A stretch of 64,000 nt of DNA from Vigna angularis (GCF_016808095.1 NC_068970.1:41513630-41577629), one strand, 5' to 3'; positions 50,864 to 62,541 are shown, counted from the stretch's first letter. Made by a program: numbers and translations. The notes: generated by a model from the letters alone, not told the origin.

Positions 50864-52142
50864 TACTAGTGCAGAAAGGGCTTTAGGCGTCTGTTATTTT
50901 GGCCTTTTGACGTGCGACATGCACCCGACGTCTTTGTGGGTGACGTTAACCAGACGTTTGTTGTGCCAGGTCGGATGTCTATATAGACGTCCGTTCCGAC
51001 ACAATAGAAGTCTATATAGACGTCCGTTTGTGTTGGAACGGACGTCTATATGTCTGAACGGGTTATTTAGGGTTACGGGGTTTGGACGTCTGTTTGTGCA
51101 CTGCCAGACGTCTAAGGGTCACTCAATGAAAATTATAATAACACGTCAAAAACATGCATACACAAAACCCTATGAAAAAAGTATTAACGAAGAAACTAAC
51201 CTGAAGAGCAGATTCAAAATGAAAATGGAGGGAAATGGAGGAGGGCACGACCTAAAACGTAGGCCAAAAAACGCCGCCCAAGAACACGCAACAAACTGCA
51301 CCAAAACACATCAAAAACGATTTTTAATTGGTCCAAATGAAAGATATTTCATCACTGAACAATTTAATCGGAATAAAAGTAAGATTAAATGGTCCAAAAC
51401 AGATAAAAACCAACCTGGAAATGCAAGGCGCAGAGGGAACTCTCACGGAAACGCGTAACTCCTCGCGGGTTCGCGTTTTGGTGTACATGGCTTTCTTTTA
51501 ATTGTCTTTTAAACGTCCGTTCTGGAGGGGTCCAGACGTCTACAATATTATAGACGTCAGGCCCCCTCCAGAACGGACGTTCAAGAGGCTGATAGGGTAG
51601 TTGAACCCATCAGCCTTTTGAACGTCCGTTCTGGAGGGGGCCAGACGTCTATAATATTGTAGACGTCCGCCTCCTCCAGAACGGACGTTCAAGAGACTGA
51701 CTGGGGAGTTGAAGAGTTGATTGCTTCATCCTTTTGAACGTCCGTTCTGGAGGGGGACGGACGTCTATAATATTGTAGATGTCCGCCCCCTCCAGAACGG
51801 ACGTTCAAGAGACTGACTGGAGAGTTGAAGAGTTGATTGCTTCAGCCTTTTGAACGTCCGTTCTGGATGGGGCCGGACGTCTATAATATTGTAGACGTCC
51901 GTCCCCCTCCAGAACGGACGTTCAATATGCTGAAGCAATCAACTCTTCAACTCCCTCGTCAGCCTTTTGAACGTCCGTTTCAGGGGCCCGACGTCTATAA
52001 TATTATAGACGTCCGGCCCCCTCCGGAACGGACGTCTCCACACTCAATTATTTACATTTATGCCACCGGTCAATTATTTACGTTGGGGTTTTGGTGGACC
52101 GACGTCTACTGGGTGACGTTAAAGGCCAATTCTGCACTAGTG
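50864..52142. mobile_element. CACTA deletion derivative, family 2, with hairpin array (1279 bp)
   Basis: Ends TACTAGTGCAGAAAGGG (first C changed to T) and AATTCTGCACTAGTG, with a perfect 3-bp duplication ATT (50861-50863 and 52143-52145). The left half is subterminal gacgtct repeats. A middle part (about 51150-51480) is shared with 49615-50333 in reverse orientation. The right half is an array of five palindromes (51510-52037). The 183-residue frame 50907-51458 crosses subterminal repeats and the shared middle and is unlike any protein I know; I do not call it a gene. Confidence 0.88.
51510..52037. repeat. Five tandem ~80-bp palindromes
   Basis: Hairpins at about 51510-51591, 51616-51691, 51731-51808, 51848-51926 and 51964-52037. 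Each has arms gaacgtccgttctggagg...cctccagaacggacgttc around an inner gacgtctataatattgtagacgtc-type palindrome. Spacing is about 115 bp. Around the fourth unit the flanks (gttgaagagttgattgcttc and its complement) are also inverted, extending that hairpin to about 150 bp. Confidence 0.92.
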
Positions 52143-52145
52143 ATT

Positions 52146-52528
52146 CGATAGTTTAATATATTATAATTTTATTATATTTAAATTAATATTTTTATATTAT
52201 ACTTATTATTATGTTATTAATAAAAATATATAATATATAATTTAATACCGTTATTGATCATAGTATATTTATTAACTTTATCACTTTTTTAGAGAAGAAA
52301 ACTTATAGTATTTGATAAAGCAATACTGGAGTCTAGACAAAATATAAAAATTTGAATTAATTCGAATAAAATTTACACTATTTTTTTTATAATTACTATA
52401 TATATTTATTATATATATATATATTTATTGATTATTAAAGAGAAATAAATAATTGAAAGAATTTAATTATAAATTTAAGTCATCCATTAAAAAAATAAAA
52501 AAAATTAAACAACATATAATAAAAAAAA
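52146..52528. other. AT-rich spacer
   Basis: Very AT-rich with tatatat runs and no feature. Its last nine bases (52520-52528, TAAAAAAAA) are the left copy of the MITE target duplication. Confidence 0.6.
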
Positions 52529-52895
52529 GGTTTAATAGGTTCGGAGGTCCCTATATTTGTGTGTTCGTTTCAATTGGGTCCTCTAATTTTGAAAGTGATC
52601 AATTTGGTCCCTAATTTAACAAAATTGAGTCAATAATACCCTTTCCGTTAAATGCAATGGACGTCATTAACTTTTTAAACATGTGGTATGTTGAAGCATC
52701 CTTCAAATAAAACTGTGCCACCTGCAAATAAAAGGATGTCTCAACATGCCACATGTTTAAAAAGTTAACGCCGTCCCGGAAAGGGTATTATTGACTCAAT
52801 TTTGTTAAATTAGGGACCAAATTGATCACTTTCAAAATTGGAGGACCCAATTGAAACGAACCCACAAATATAAGGACATCCGAACCTATTAAACC
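52529..52895. mobile_element. Mutator-type MITE, copy 2 (367 bp)
   Basis: Same family as 14612-14989, with matching termini GGTTTAATAGGTTCGGAGGT and complement and only small differences, including a short deletion in the right arm after gccgtcc. It is flanked by a perfect 9-bp duplication TAAAAAAAA (52520-52528 and 52896-52904). Confidence 0.93.
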
Positions 52896-52904
52896 TAAAA
52901 AAAA

Positions 52905-53056
52905 TCCATGATAATAAACTTTCAAATTGAGATGTTTTATTTAGTTTTGATTTAGATTTAGATTAAATTTTCGCACAACAAAATTAAATGACTATCTTAT
53001 ATATTTTAAACATATTTTAGTCAGTCAAGCAAAATTAAATGTGTTAAATCTGTTTA
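52905..53056. other. Short AT-rich spacer
   Basis: No feature is seen. The left part of the following LTR and the 5' half of the CACTA element beyond it are missing at this edge, implying a deletion. Confidence 0.5.
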
Positions 53057-54147
53057 AGCATATATGAGAGCATGAATTGATTAAAACTCGTGTCTTTGCA
53101 CAAACTATTTTCAAGTGTGTTGTGAGATTTTTTCAAAGAGAAAGTTTTTCAAAACTATGCTTAACATTGTTACTTAATCGATTGCATGCGTGCTGTATTC
53201 GATTAAGTTTGTTATTGTTTTGAAATTCTGTTAATGCTTGACATAAATGTCTAACGGTCATATTTTTAATTGTGTTGACGAAGCATTAAATGATAGTCGA
53301 CTGCATTAATTGCGCATTCAATTAATTGTCGTGATTGTTGCTAACTGTTATAACAGAATTGTTATATTTGATTGTTTTAGTAGCTTAGTCGATTAAATTG
53401 CGTCTAAAATGTGTTATTCTATAAATTGACGCGAATTTGATTTCTGTAACAACTTTTGTGATTCTAACATTTTCTTATCTTTTGCAGAAAGTTGTGATCT
53501 TACAAAAAGAAAAGAAAAGCTCCAAGAAACAAGAGTGACCGTGGTGATCAACTACTTGTGATTTCTTGAAGACAAGAATGTTGTGTTTTTTAAAGGTTAA
53601 TCAACTTGCACATCTGGGTGTCATTGAGAGATCACATTCTGCAATCTTTTGAAGATTGGTTTGAGGTTCCCTATTGTGATTACAGGAAGAAGAGCGTGTG
53701 GCGTTCTTTACTTTGAGAGTGTCTCAAAGGGTTTAGACAATAGGAGAGGGGATTCTTGCTGCTGGTCTTGTTGTGTACTACCTATATTTTGATTAGAGGG
53801 TTAGAGATGTGTTTTATATTTTTGATGTGTGGTCGCTATAAAAGCCTTGTTTTAAACACCTTGATCATTATAGTGCATTGGCTTCCTATGGTTGGAAGGA
53901 CACTGGTTGTAGGCTTGGTCGAACCAGTATAAAAACACAGTGTTTGAATTTTCTCATCCTTACTCTCTTTATTCAATCGATTACATTCTACATTCATTCG
54001 ATTAAGTTTTCGCTGCATTGAAAATCTTTTACCTTGCGATTCAAGAAAAGTATCAAGGCATCATTTTTGTGGAAAAGATTTTGTTTTTACATTTTACAAA
54101 TTTAGACCCCCCCTTGGTGTGAGAAATTGAGTCATTATATTTTAACA
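53057..54147 (+). mobile_element. SIRE/Maximus-like LTR, 5'-truncated
   Basis: Aligns with 47221-48619 from the aactcgtg segment onward: gtgttgtgag, cgattgcatgcg, gacgcgaatttgatttctg, gaggggattcttgctgctgg, gaaccagtataaa and the end ggtgtgagaaat...ttttaaca at 54147. The first 0.2-0.3 kb of the LTR is missing or collapsed. There is no internal domain, so it is a solo or deletion-derived fragment. Confidence 0.82.
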
Positions 54148-56205
54148 AAGAGGATCCTCCGCGCGTAATGGTCGTAGGATGATAGATTCTAGGAGGCCAG
54201 ACCCTTCATGGTGCTCCTTTATTTCCCACAACGCACGGGTCACGATTGATGAAGTCAGAGACCCCGACACTCGAGTGCCTATGCCAACATATGAAATCCA
54301 ATTCGTGGGGAGGCCTCAAGCACATGTATAGCCTAGCCTAAGGCTATGATCATGTCATATTTTGACCCACCAACGGTATTATATTGTTATTCTTAGTATT
54401 TTTATCTTCAAGTTATAAATAAATTATTCTTAACTTTTATAAATGTGTCTTGTAGTTCTATTGTTCGAACAAAAAACCAATGGCTAAACCTGTGAGCCAT
54501 GAAGATCATGATGATCCTCTAGCCATATTGATGAAAAAATTACACAAGTTGAATAAAGGACCGATATAGTTGTACTAGGAATTAAGAGTATTTGGCCTCT
54601 AGTGTCATGTGCCATTGTATATTGCTCTAAGTGATGCATTGGAGGTCGTTGGAGGAGAAAGAATGTTAAACATTTCAGTCATACAACTATGGTGCATGTA
54701 AGTTTTTTAATTGTCTTTCACTTTTTAATATATATACTTGACTTTATTGTTATAGGAACATGGACACCATCATAGTGAACCAAGGTCGGACAACCATGTA
54801 TGGATTTCTTGAACCTCAGACCATTCAACAATCTGGAAACACACTAGAAGACAAGCAATCATATATGCGAACATAGATGGCTAGTCTAAAAGAGAGTTGT
54901 ATACATTTACGGGTATGTGTTACTCAATATTGTCCACTTTTATCTTCATTTAATTAATAGACTCACTATTTGTTGGTACATGTTAGGCGCCATTAGAAAA
55001 TGATAGTGATCATACCAAGAAAAACACAAGTTGTATGGTTTTGTTCCCTGCATAGGAAGATGAAATCTGACTTGAAATCCTTGTTACAAACGTAAGTATT
55101 ACATCTTTCATTTCAATTCATTATGATATTAATATTATAACTTATGTTTCTAATGTTTCAAATTTGTTTAGAATTGTGGGTAGGCCTAGAGAACAATAGA
55201 TTGAAATAGTTTATCCTAAGGTTAAAATTCATTAATATTTTTTAACTTATTAATTTTCGTACTTAAATTTAAACCACATATTTGACTATTTTCTTTCCCA
55301 TGTTTAGTATAACAAGTAGACAAATTCTTGGATATGCGGGTATTACATCATGTCATGGATGAAGAAAATCATCCGAGCAAGAATCATAGAAGATTGGATT
55401 GAGGTAATAGTTTACATTTGACATCTTACAAATCTCAATCAACTTTACACATTAGAATGAAAATAATAGTAAAGTTTCCTTGATTTTGCACTGGTTCAAA
55501 AATTCATATTCATTGACAAATGCCATAATAACGAAGCTAAGAAAGGAATGAGCATGATATCTTAATCAAAAATTTAATTAGGCTAGAATAGTTTACTTTA
55601 CTTTAATTTTTTGTTTTGATATTGATAGCTTTAACTTTAGATTTTAGTTTTGATATGGTTTCAACTGTGAATAGATGAATTCTGGATATATATGCATTGA
55701 ATTATGGATATATATACATTGGAAAACCTTGTTTTCTGATTTTTAAGTGTGGTAAAATAAGGAAAAATAAATCAATTTAAAAAAAAACACTGCATTTAAC
55801 GTCGGACTATACACTGAGCGATGTCGATATGGGTATATGGACGTCGGTTAAAACATTAAGCGACATCAAATCCCTTCTAGTGCCTACCCAAATAAAAGTA
55901 TCACTGGGTGAGTTTCTCTGTGGCTCAGCGAGGTTGACGTTGGCCTTTGGGGTGTATTCGACATCACTACCACGTCTCTCGCCCCCTATAGTAGACGTCA
56001 AATCCTCCATTAGATCCAACGAAAGCAATGGCAATTGGTCACAAATGAGACATTGAAGTGCCTATGGGCCGATGTTTTATATAAATATTTAACGTCAGTC
56101 TCTAGAGTTCAACGTCAATTTAACGTCTCCCGATATGACGTTGACCTTGAGTTCACCGTTAAAAGCCCAAATACACTACGGTTGTACAATATTTTTGTAC
56201 TAGTA
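54148..56205 (+). mobile_element. 3' half of a coding CACTA element, family 1
   Basis: The right end (TTGTACAATATTTTTGTACTAGTA, ending 56205) is the complement of the family-1 terminus at 12728: both read (C/T)ACTAGTACAAAAAT then GTACAAC. From about 55790 to 56180 there are subterminal aacgtcg/cgacgtc motifs in both orientations. Upstream lies the Ulp1-like gene relic. The 5' end and the transposase gene are absent, cut at the LTR boundary 54147, so no target duplication can be tested. The overlapping 75-residue frames at 55807-56056 are subterminal repeat sequence. Confidence 0.72.
54170..55440 (+). pseudogene. Ulp1-like (C48 peptidase) gene of CACTA element, partial
   Basis: Protein-like blocks in order: PSWCSFISHNARVTIDEV with VPMPTYEIQFV (about 54200-54310); DPLAILMKKLHKL and then a block ending with LNISVIQLW (54513-54690); TTMYGFLEPQTIQQSGN (about 54790-54840); and ICGYYIMSWMKKIIRARI (about 55330-55385). 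The last contains the catalytic-type Cys of Ulp1/SENP-like C48 proteases, normally in ECGYYVM. Blocks are separated by intron-like gaps with GT...AG edges (for example 54698-54755), as expected for a DNA transposon gene. There are in-frame stops. Such genes are frequent beside plant CACTA transposases; they would cleave SUMO-like conjugates, but the role in transposition is unproven. Confidence 0.68.
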
Positions 56206-56497
56206 ACCCATTAATTTAACTTCACATTTCTCCTCTTTAAACCTACTCACCTCACGCTTTCTTCCTTTTTTTGTCTAACAAGAAAAATGTCTTAAATGTT
56301 TTCCAAAAGACAAGGTTGAATTTCTAAAGCTTGGATGCAAATGGGTTCCACAATGAAGGTTTTTTTGCAATCGACAATTTAGTCGACGAAGTAGTGAGTG
56401 AAGGCTCTATGCATGTAGCACTCAATAAGGTTAAAAGAACTATATCACTAACATGTGATCACCTTTCAAATCATGTTAACATCAATTTATTTATTCT
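56206..56497. other. Spacer between CACTA and old copia element
   Basis: No supported gene. The 70-residue frame 56331-56543 runs into the copia LTR and is not recognised. Confidence 0.5.
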
Positions 56498-56762
56498 AGT
56501 TAGACAGAATCAAATATTATGTTCAATATCCTATCATTTATGACTCTTGATTTTAACTATTCACAATATCAATTTTTATTTATTGTTTAATATTATATTA
56601 ATTAATGTAATCATTCATCAACATTAGTTAAGGATAGTATTTGTCTTTATTAGCACAATTATATGTTAGTATTTATTGTATGTTACCTTTTGTACACCAC
56701 TTTTGTATTTAAACACATACATGATCAATGCAAATCAGACAATTCAATATCTTTTTTTATCT
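56498..56762 (+). repeat. Old copia 5' LTR
   Basis: Begins AGTTAGACAGAATC, continues tgttcaatatcc and cacaatatcaatttttattta, and ends tttttttatct. It is collinear with 62137-62399. A cttttgtatttaaacaca segment near the 3' part may hold the TATA-like element. Confidence 0.85.
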
Positions 56763-56823
56763 TGGGATCTGAGATTTTAATCCATAACCTCAATAATCAT
56801 GTCATGCGTTGCCAACCAGAAAA

Positions 56824-59070
56824 ATGACCTCTCATCTACAATCTTTGTCAAATTGGACAAAGACAATTATCTACTATGTAAATCTCTAGTATTACCAGTG
56901 TTAGAGGTTGAAAACTTGATGGCTATATGCTAGGAAGAACAGAATGTCCTGAACAATTCATTGTTGTGGAAAACGCGAAAACAAAAGTCAATCCTAGTTA
57001 TAAGGATTGGACAGCCCAAGATCAAGACATTTTAGGATGGTCGATGAATTCTTTGTCAATTGACATTGCAACTCAATTGTTTCATTGTGAAACATCTAAA
57101 CAGCTTTGTGACGAAGCTCAAAGCCTTGTTAGTCTGTACACCAGATCCAGAATCGTTTATCTTAAATCTGAATTTCACAACACACGGAAATGAGACATGA
57201 AGATGGGCAATATCTTGGCAAGATGAAAAACCTTGCTAATAAGTTAAAGTTGGCAGGTTCACCAATTTCTAACTCTGATTTAGTGATTCAGACACTAAAT
57301 GGTTTGGATTCTAATTACAATCTTGTGTGTTGATAGGGGAGCTGTGGAAAACTGAACCCATATCTCCCATATGAGTTTTTGATGATGACAAGAGAAATGT
57401 TTTATAATTTCTTGCATATGACAAAACTTTTCATTGTTTATATCTATATATGTGCCTAAATTATCTATGACACGCATTCATTGTTTTCAAATGAATGTGT
57501 TGTAAACTCTTTACACATTACATATCTGTATGAATTAATCGATTACATAATTTATATAAACTGTTACAATTCATCATATATCAGTACATGCTTAACAGTG
57601 GCAAAACAACATGTTTTAATCAATTACATTATGAGTATAATCGATTAAAACTCGTGGTTATGCCTACACTTGCTTACTATGTTCATTGATGTGTTTTGTA
57701 TGGAAATTTTTTTCAAAATGCTTAAGTTTGACACTTAACCGATTACATTGATTTCTTAATCAGTTAAATTGTGCTTTATATGAAAACCTTTTTCAAGAAT
57801 GACCATAACTGTCACAACGATCATATTTTTAAATATTATGGCATATATGTTTTGGTTAATCGATTACATGCTCTACTTAATCTGTTAAATGCTAAAATGC
57901 AAATTTGTTATTGCAAAAGAAATTAATTAACAAATTGCATTAAAAGCGTAATTGATTAAATTGTGTAAGAGTTGAGAAAAATTATAAATAGACGCAGTGC
58001 TCTATGTTTCAACAACTTTATTGATTCATAACTTTCATATATGATATTGTTTGTTGAGGTATTATTGCAGGAGCGTCCTATTACTCCAAGAATCAAGAAT
58101 ACTTTAATTGAAAGAAATCGTAAAGGATTCTTGAAGAGTTAATAGAGCTTTCACATACTAATCATCTGCACAATCAAGGTGTCTGTTTTAGATCAGGTTC
58201 CGTTTGTAATCAAGAGTGATTGTTTATTCCCTATTGCTGCCGGCCAGGAAGAAGAACTTGGAGCGTTCTTGTGACTCGGAGAGGGGATTCTCTAAGGGTG
58301 TACAAAAGAAAGATTGTTCTTTTTGGGTTTTTATACTATAAGTGATTTGGAGTTGTGAAGAGAGTACATTGAGAAGTTTGTCTTTGTATCTTGCTTGTAA
58401 GAACTCAAATCATTATAGTGGATTTCTTTTCAATCTAAGGTTGATTGAAAGAAGACTGAATGTAGGCTTGGTCGAACCAGTATGTATTATTGTGTGAATT
58501 TCTCTATCCTTTTACTCTTGCATTGTTGTTTATTCTTTAATAATTGCATTCCAAGAAAGGTCAAAAGATTTTTAAAGAACACATTTTTTTACAAGGGAAA
58601 CAAATTCAACCCCCAACCCCCCCTCTTGGTTGAGAAACTTGGCCAATCTATTTCTTCACCGTGGTTATAAAATTGTCTGACCAGATTAACATCAATTGGG
58701 TTGAATTGCAAACCCATTTGTTAACCTTTGAAAGTCGATTAAATCAACACAATACTTTCAATAGCCTTAATATAAATGCCTCTCCCAACTTTGCTGCCAA
58801 GAATGAGTCAGGAGGCAACAAATTTGGATCCCAAATTGATTAGAGAGGTTCTAATTTCAGAAGCACAAAGGTGACAAAGGAAGAGGTAGGATGTCTAAAC
58901 CAATATGTCAAGTATGTAGAAGGATTAGTCACACAACTATACAATGTTATAACCGATTTGATAAGTCCTATAGAGGGAACACTTCCTCTGTTGATAGTGA
59001 AAACAAGGAACACAAAGTGCATTCATAGCCTCACCTTACCAAGGTCAAGATCATAAATGGTATTTTGATA
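56824..59070 (+). pseudogene. Copia gag, split by solo LTR
   Basis: After MTSHL at 56824, frameshifted segments carry a copia Gag (UBN2-type) pattern: YKDWTAQDQDILGW, TSKQLCDEAQSL and RIVYLKSEF (56927-57193), then GQYLGKMKNLANKL and LNGLDSNYN up to 57322. The protein resumes right after the inserted LTR with VVIKLSDQININWVELQTHL (from 58660). An intact zinc knuckle CQVCRRISHTTIQC (58906-58947) follows. Stops occur throughout except in the knuckle region. The exact splice of sense across 57327/58659 confirms the LTR as an insertion. Confidence 0.85.
57328..58658 (+). mobile_element. SIRE/Maximus-like solo LTR in copia gag (1331 bp)
   Basis: Starts TGTTGATAGGGGAGC and ends ctatttcttca, with the family landmarks gtttttgatgatgac, aatcgattac-like motifs, gaaccagtat and accccccctcttggttgag. 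The flanks TTGTG (57323-57327) and CCGTG (58659-58663) are consistent with one 5-bp duplication in which two C residues became T. There is no internal domain, so it is a solo LTR left by LTR-LTR recombination. Confidence 0.85.
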
Positions 59071-62000
59071 GTGAAGTCAGCACCCACGTGAGTCACCAAA
59101 GTGACAAAATTCAGGAACTTGGTGAATATAATGGTAAGAATTCTTTACTAGTTGGTAATGGTGAAAGACTGAAAGTACGATCAACCAAATTGAATAATCT
59201 TCATTTACATGATGTTCATTATGTTCAAAAAGTCACCAAAAATTTGTTGAATATTTCAAAATTGACTGCTGACAACAATATTTTTGTTAAGTTTGATGAA
59301 AATTGTTGCTTTATGAAGGAGTAAATAACATGGAAAGCTCTTCTAAAAGGAGAACTTAAAGATGGCTTGTATAAACTATGTGACAATAAAGATTCTTATG
59401 TCTACATGTCTCTTAAAGAAAGTTGGCATAGAAAACTTGGACACCCCAAAAATAAAGTTTTGGAAAAGGTCTAGAAGGAATGTAATGTGAAAACATCATC
59501 TAGTGACTCATTCACATTTCATGAAGCTTGTCAATTTGGGAAATTGCATATATTGCCTTTCAAAGGCTCTTTCTCACATGCTAATGAAAGTTTAGATTTA
59601 ATTCATAATGATGTTTAGGGTCATGCTCCAATTTTGTCTCCATCGAGGTTCAAATATTATGTTCATTTTATTGATGATTTTAGTAGGCTCACATGGATTT
59701 TTCTCTTAAAGAAAAATCTCAAAAACTATACATGCCTTCACCCTTTTGAAAGCTATGGTTGAAAATCAATTTAACCGAAAAATTAAATTCATTCAATGTG
59801 ATAGAGGTGGTGAATTTAAACCTGTTCAAATGATTGCCTCATAATAAAATATTATATTTAGATTGTCTTGTCCCTACACCTCTTAACAAAATAGAAAGGT
59901 TGGAGAAAAACATGTTGAACTTGGCCTAGCCCTATTAGCACAAGCCAAAATGCCCTCACATTAGTGGTGGGAAGCCTTCTCAATTGTTTTTAACCTAATC
60001 AATAGACTACGATCATCAATAAATCCAAACAAAAGTCCATACTCATTGGTTTACAAGAAAGAACCTAACTATGGAAACTTGAAACATATTGGTTGTGTTT
60101 GTTATCCTTCTCTCAAACCGTACAATCAAAATTAGCTTCAGTATCATACAACTAAGTGTGTTTCTTATTAAAGTAATTCACACAAAGAATACAAATGCAT
60201 TAACTCTCATAGGAGAATTTTCATCTCAAGACATGTGATTTCAATGAGAATCACTTCCCTTTTTATGAAGGTTTCATTGACACAAGAAACTCTTTAAGAG
60301 AATTAATTGAACCTATGTTAGTTTTGCATCATAATTACTCTGAAGTAACCACTATCAATAATATTATTAAACCAAACAAATATACTTCAAGTCATTAAGA
60401 AGAAATCACAAATGATAGTCCTGCCAACACTGGTACAAATGAAGGAGATCTTGGTGAATCTTTTCATGATAACAATACATCAATAGAAAGTCAAGAAAAA
60501 GGTTCAACATCATCAGAGTCAGTAGAGAACAATAGTCAAACTGAAACTGAAAGCAATCAACCCAATACCAACACTAACTAAATAGTGACCAGAAGCAAAG
60601 CTGGAATTTACATGCCTAAGCAATCATACATAGCATTGATAGAGGTTCGTAAAGATGAAAAATAACTAGAAAATGTTAAGGAAGCCCTAGTCAAGCCAAA
60701 ATGGAAAGAAACCATGGATGTTGAATTCAAGACTCTAATGTCTAATCAAACTTGGACATTAGTGTCATTCAAAAGTCAACAAAACATCATAGACTCAAAA
60801 TGGATCTTCAATCAAAAGAAGAAAAGCAAGACTTATTCTAAGAGGTTTCCATCAAACAACAGGCATAAACTTTGATGAAACTTCTAGTCTTTTTGTCAAT
60901 TCAACTCTATCGGAATTATATTAGCCATTGCAGTACATTTCAATTAGGATGTTAGGCAACTTGACATAAGCAATGCCTTCCTAGATGGAAATATGAAGGA
61001 AACAACTTTTGTGCACCAACCTGAATGATATATAGACTCAACCAAACCAGATTATATATGTAGATTGTTCAAGGCCATATATGGTTTGAAGTAGACACCA
61101 TGGTTTGATAGACTAAGAGACATTATTCTCAGTTAGGGTTTCCAAAACACCAAAAGTGATTCTTCTTTATTCATTCTTAGAGGTAAAAATCATTTCACAT
61201 TCCTTCTCATTTATGTTGATGACATTAGTATAATAAGAAGCAATCACTAGTGCTTAGAAACATTCATCAGTCAACTAAATGTTGCTTTTTTCTCTCTTAA
61301 AGACTTAGGACATAGACATTATTTTCTTGGTATTGAAGTACACAGGAATGATAGTGGAATGTACCTAAGGCAAATTAAGTACATAAAAGATACTCTGAAG
61401 AAGTTCAACATGAGATAGTTTCAGCCTCCCCAAGATTAATAATGGCTAGTAGCACACTACAGAAGGGGAACCAATGACCAATGCTACTTTGTACAGACAA
61501 GCCATAGGTGCATTAGAATATTTGACCAAAACAAGGCCAGCCATTACTTTTGTTGTCAACAAACTCAGTCAAATCATGAGCGCACCTATCATGGATCACT
61601 AGCAATGAATGAAAAGAATTCTATGATATCTTTAAGGCACAATGAGCTTATGTCTGCACATAAAACCCTCAAATGATCTTGATATAATGTGGTATTCTAA
61701 TGCAAATTGGGCAACTAGTATTGATGAAAGAAAATCAATGGCAGATTGTGTGTTTCTTAGGGAAACTGTTGTTTCCTGGTCTTCAAGAAAATAAAAGGTA
61801 GTTTCACGATCAAACACATAATCAAAATACAAAGCCTTGGCTGACCTTGCGGCTAAAGTAGCTTGGATTAAATCCTTGCTAACAGAACTAAAACTAACAA
61901 TGCTCAGAAAACCATTATGTGGTGCTATAACCTAAGTGTCAAGCCAATTGCTTCTAATCCAGTCATGCACACACGGTCCAAACACAGTGAGATAGATGTG

Positions 62001-62100
62001 CACTATATACATGATCAAGTCCTACAAAATGAAATAGTTGTGTCCTATGTTCTATTACTTATCAAATTGTGGACTGTTTGATTAAACCTCTAACTCAAAC
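59071..62100 (+). pseudogene. Copia pol (integrase, RT, RNase H), degenerate
   Basis: Recognisable blocks: GAG-pre-integrase (59088-59324, VRSTKLNNLHLHDVHYV); integrase zinc-binding WHRKLGHP (about 59424); the first catalytic Asp in HNDV, followed by a stop (about 59600); FIDDFSRLTWIF (about 59670); the second Asp in QCDRGGEF (about 59797); RT QLDISNAFLDG (about 60958) and the catalytic YVDD (61212-61223); LGHRHYFLGIEV (about 61307); RNase H YSNANWA and WSSRK (61690-61790); and KHSEIDVHYIHD near the end. Dozens of stops and frameshifts make it dead. Block order IN-RT-RH is diagnostic of Ty1-copia. Confidence 0.9.
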
Positions 62101-62136
62101 TTGACATGATCATGTCATCACCAGTTTGAGAGGGGG

Positions 62137-62399
62137 AGTTAGAGAGAATTAAATATTCTGTTCAATATCCCACCATTTATTACCATTGATTTTTGTTATT
62201 CACAATATCAATTTTTATTTATTATGTAATACTACAGTAATTACTCTAATAACTCATTAACCTCAGTTTAGAATAATATTTATCTTTATTACCACATGTT
62301 ACTATTTATTGTTCGTTACTTTTATAGTTATTCTACGTACGTCACTCTTGTATTTAAATACACAATACAAATCAAACAATTTAATACATTTTTTTATCT
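62137..62399 (+). repeat. Old copia 3' LTR
   Basis: Begins AGTTAGAGAGAATT directly after AGAGGGGG and ends tttttttatct, pairing with 56498-56762. Confidence 0.85.
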
Positions 62400-62541
62400 A
62401 TTCTTTCTTGACAAAAATGGTTTAAACTTTATTTATCTTTCATTTTAAAGTTTGTTGTTCTTAAATTTCTACTTTCTACAATTAAATCTTCTTTTGATGA
62501 TTTTCTATTATTTATAACTCCATTTTCTATATTATATTATT

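Larger units (their letters stand above)
56498..62399 (+). mobile_element. Old Ty1-copia retrotransposon, degenerate
   Basis: Short LTRs (56498-56762, 265 bp, and 62137-62399, 263 bp) are flanked by ATTCT (56493-56497 and 62400-62404). A degenerate tRNA-Met-like primer site TGGGATCTGAG follows the left LTR (56763) and AGAGGGGG precedes the right one. The interior has the copia order gag, zinc knuckle, integrase, RT, RNase H, all with stops and frameshifts. It is split in gag by a 1331-bp SIRE-like solo LTR (57328-58658). The LTRs differ at many sites, so this is one of the oldest insertions in the window. With these duplications the LTR ends read AG...CT instead of TG...CA. Confidence 0.85.

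Noticed and set aside
50907..51458. 183-residue frame in a CACTA derivative
   Set aside because: Built from subterminal repeats and a segment shared with the neighbouring element in reverse orientation; no known domain.
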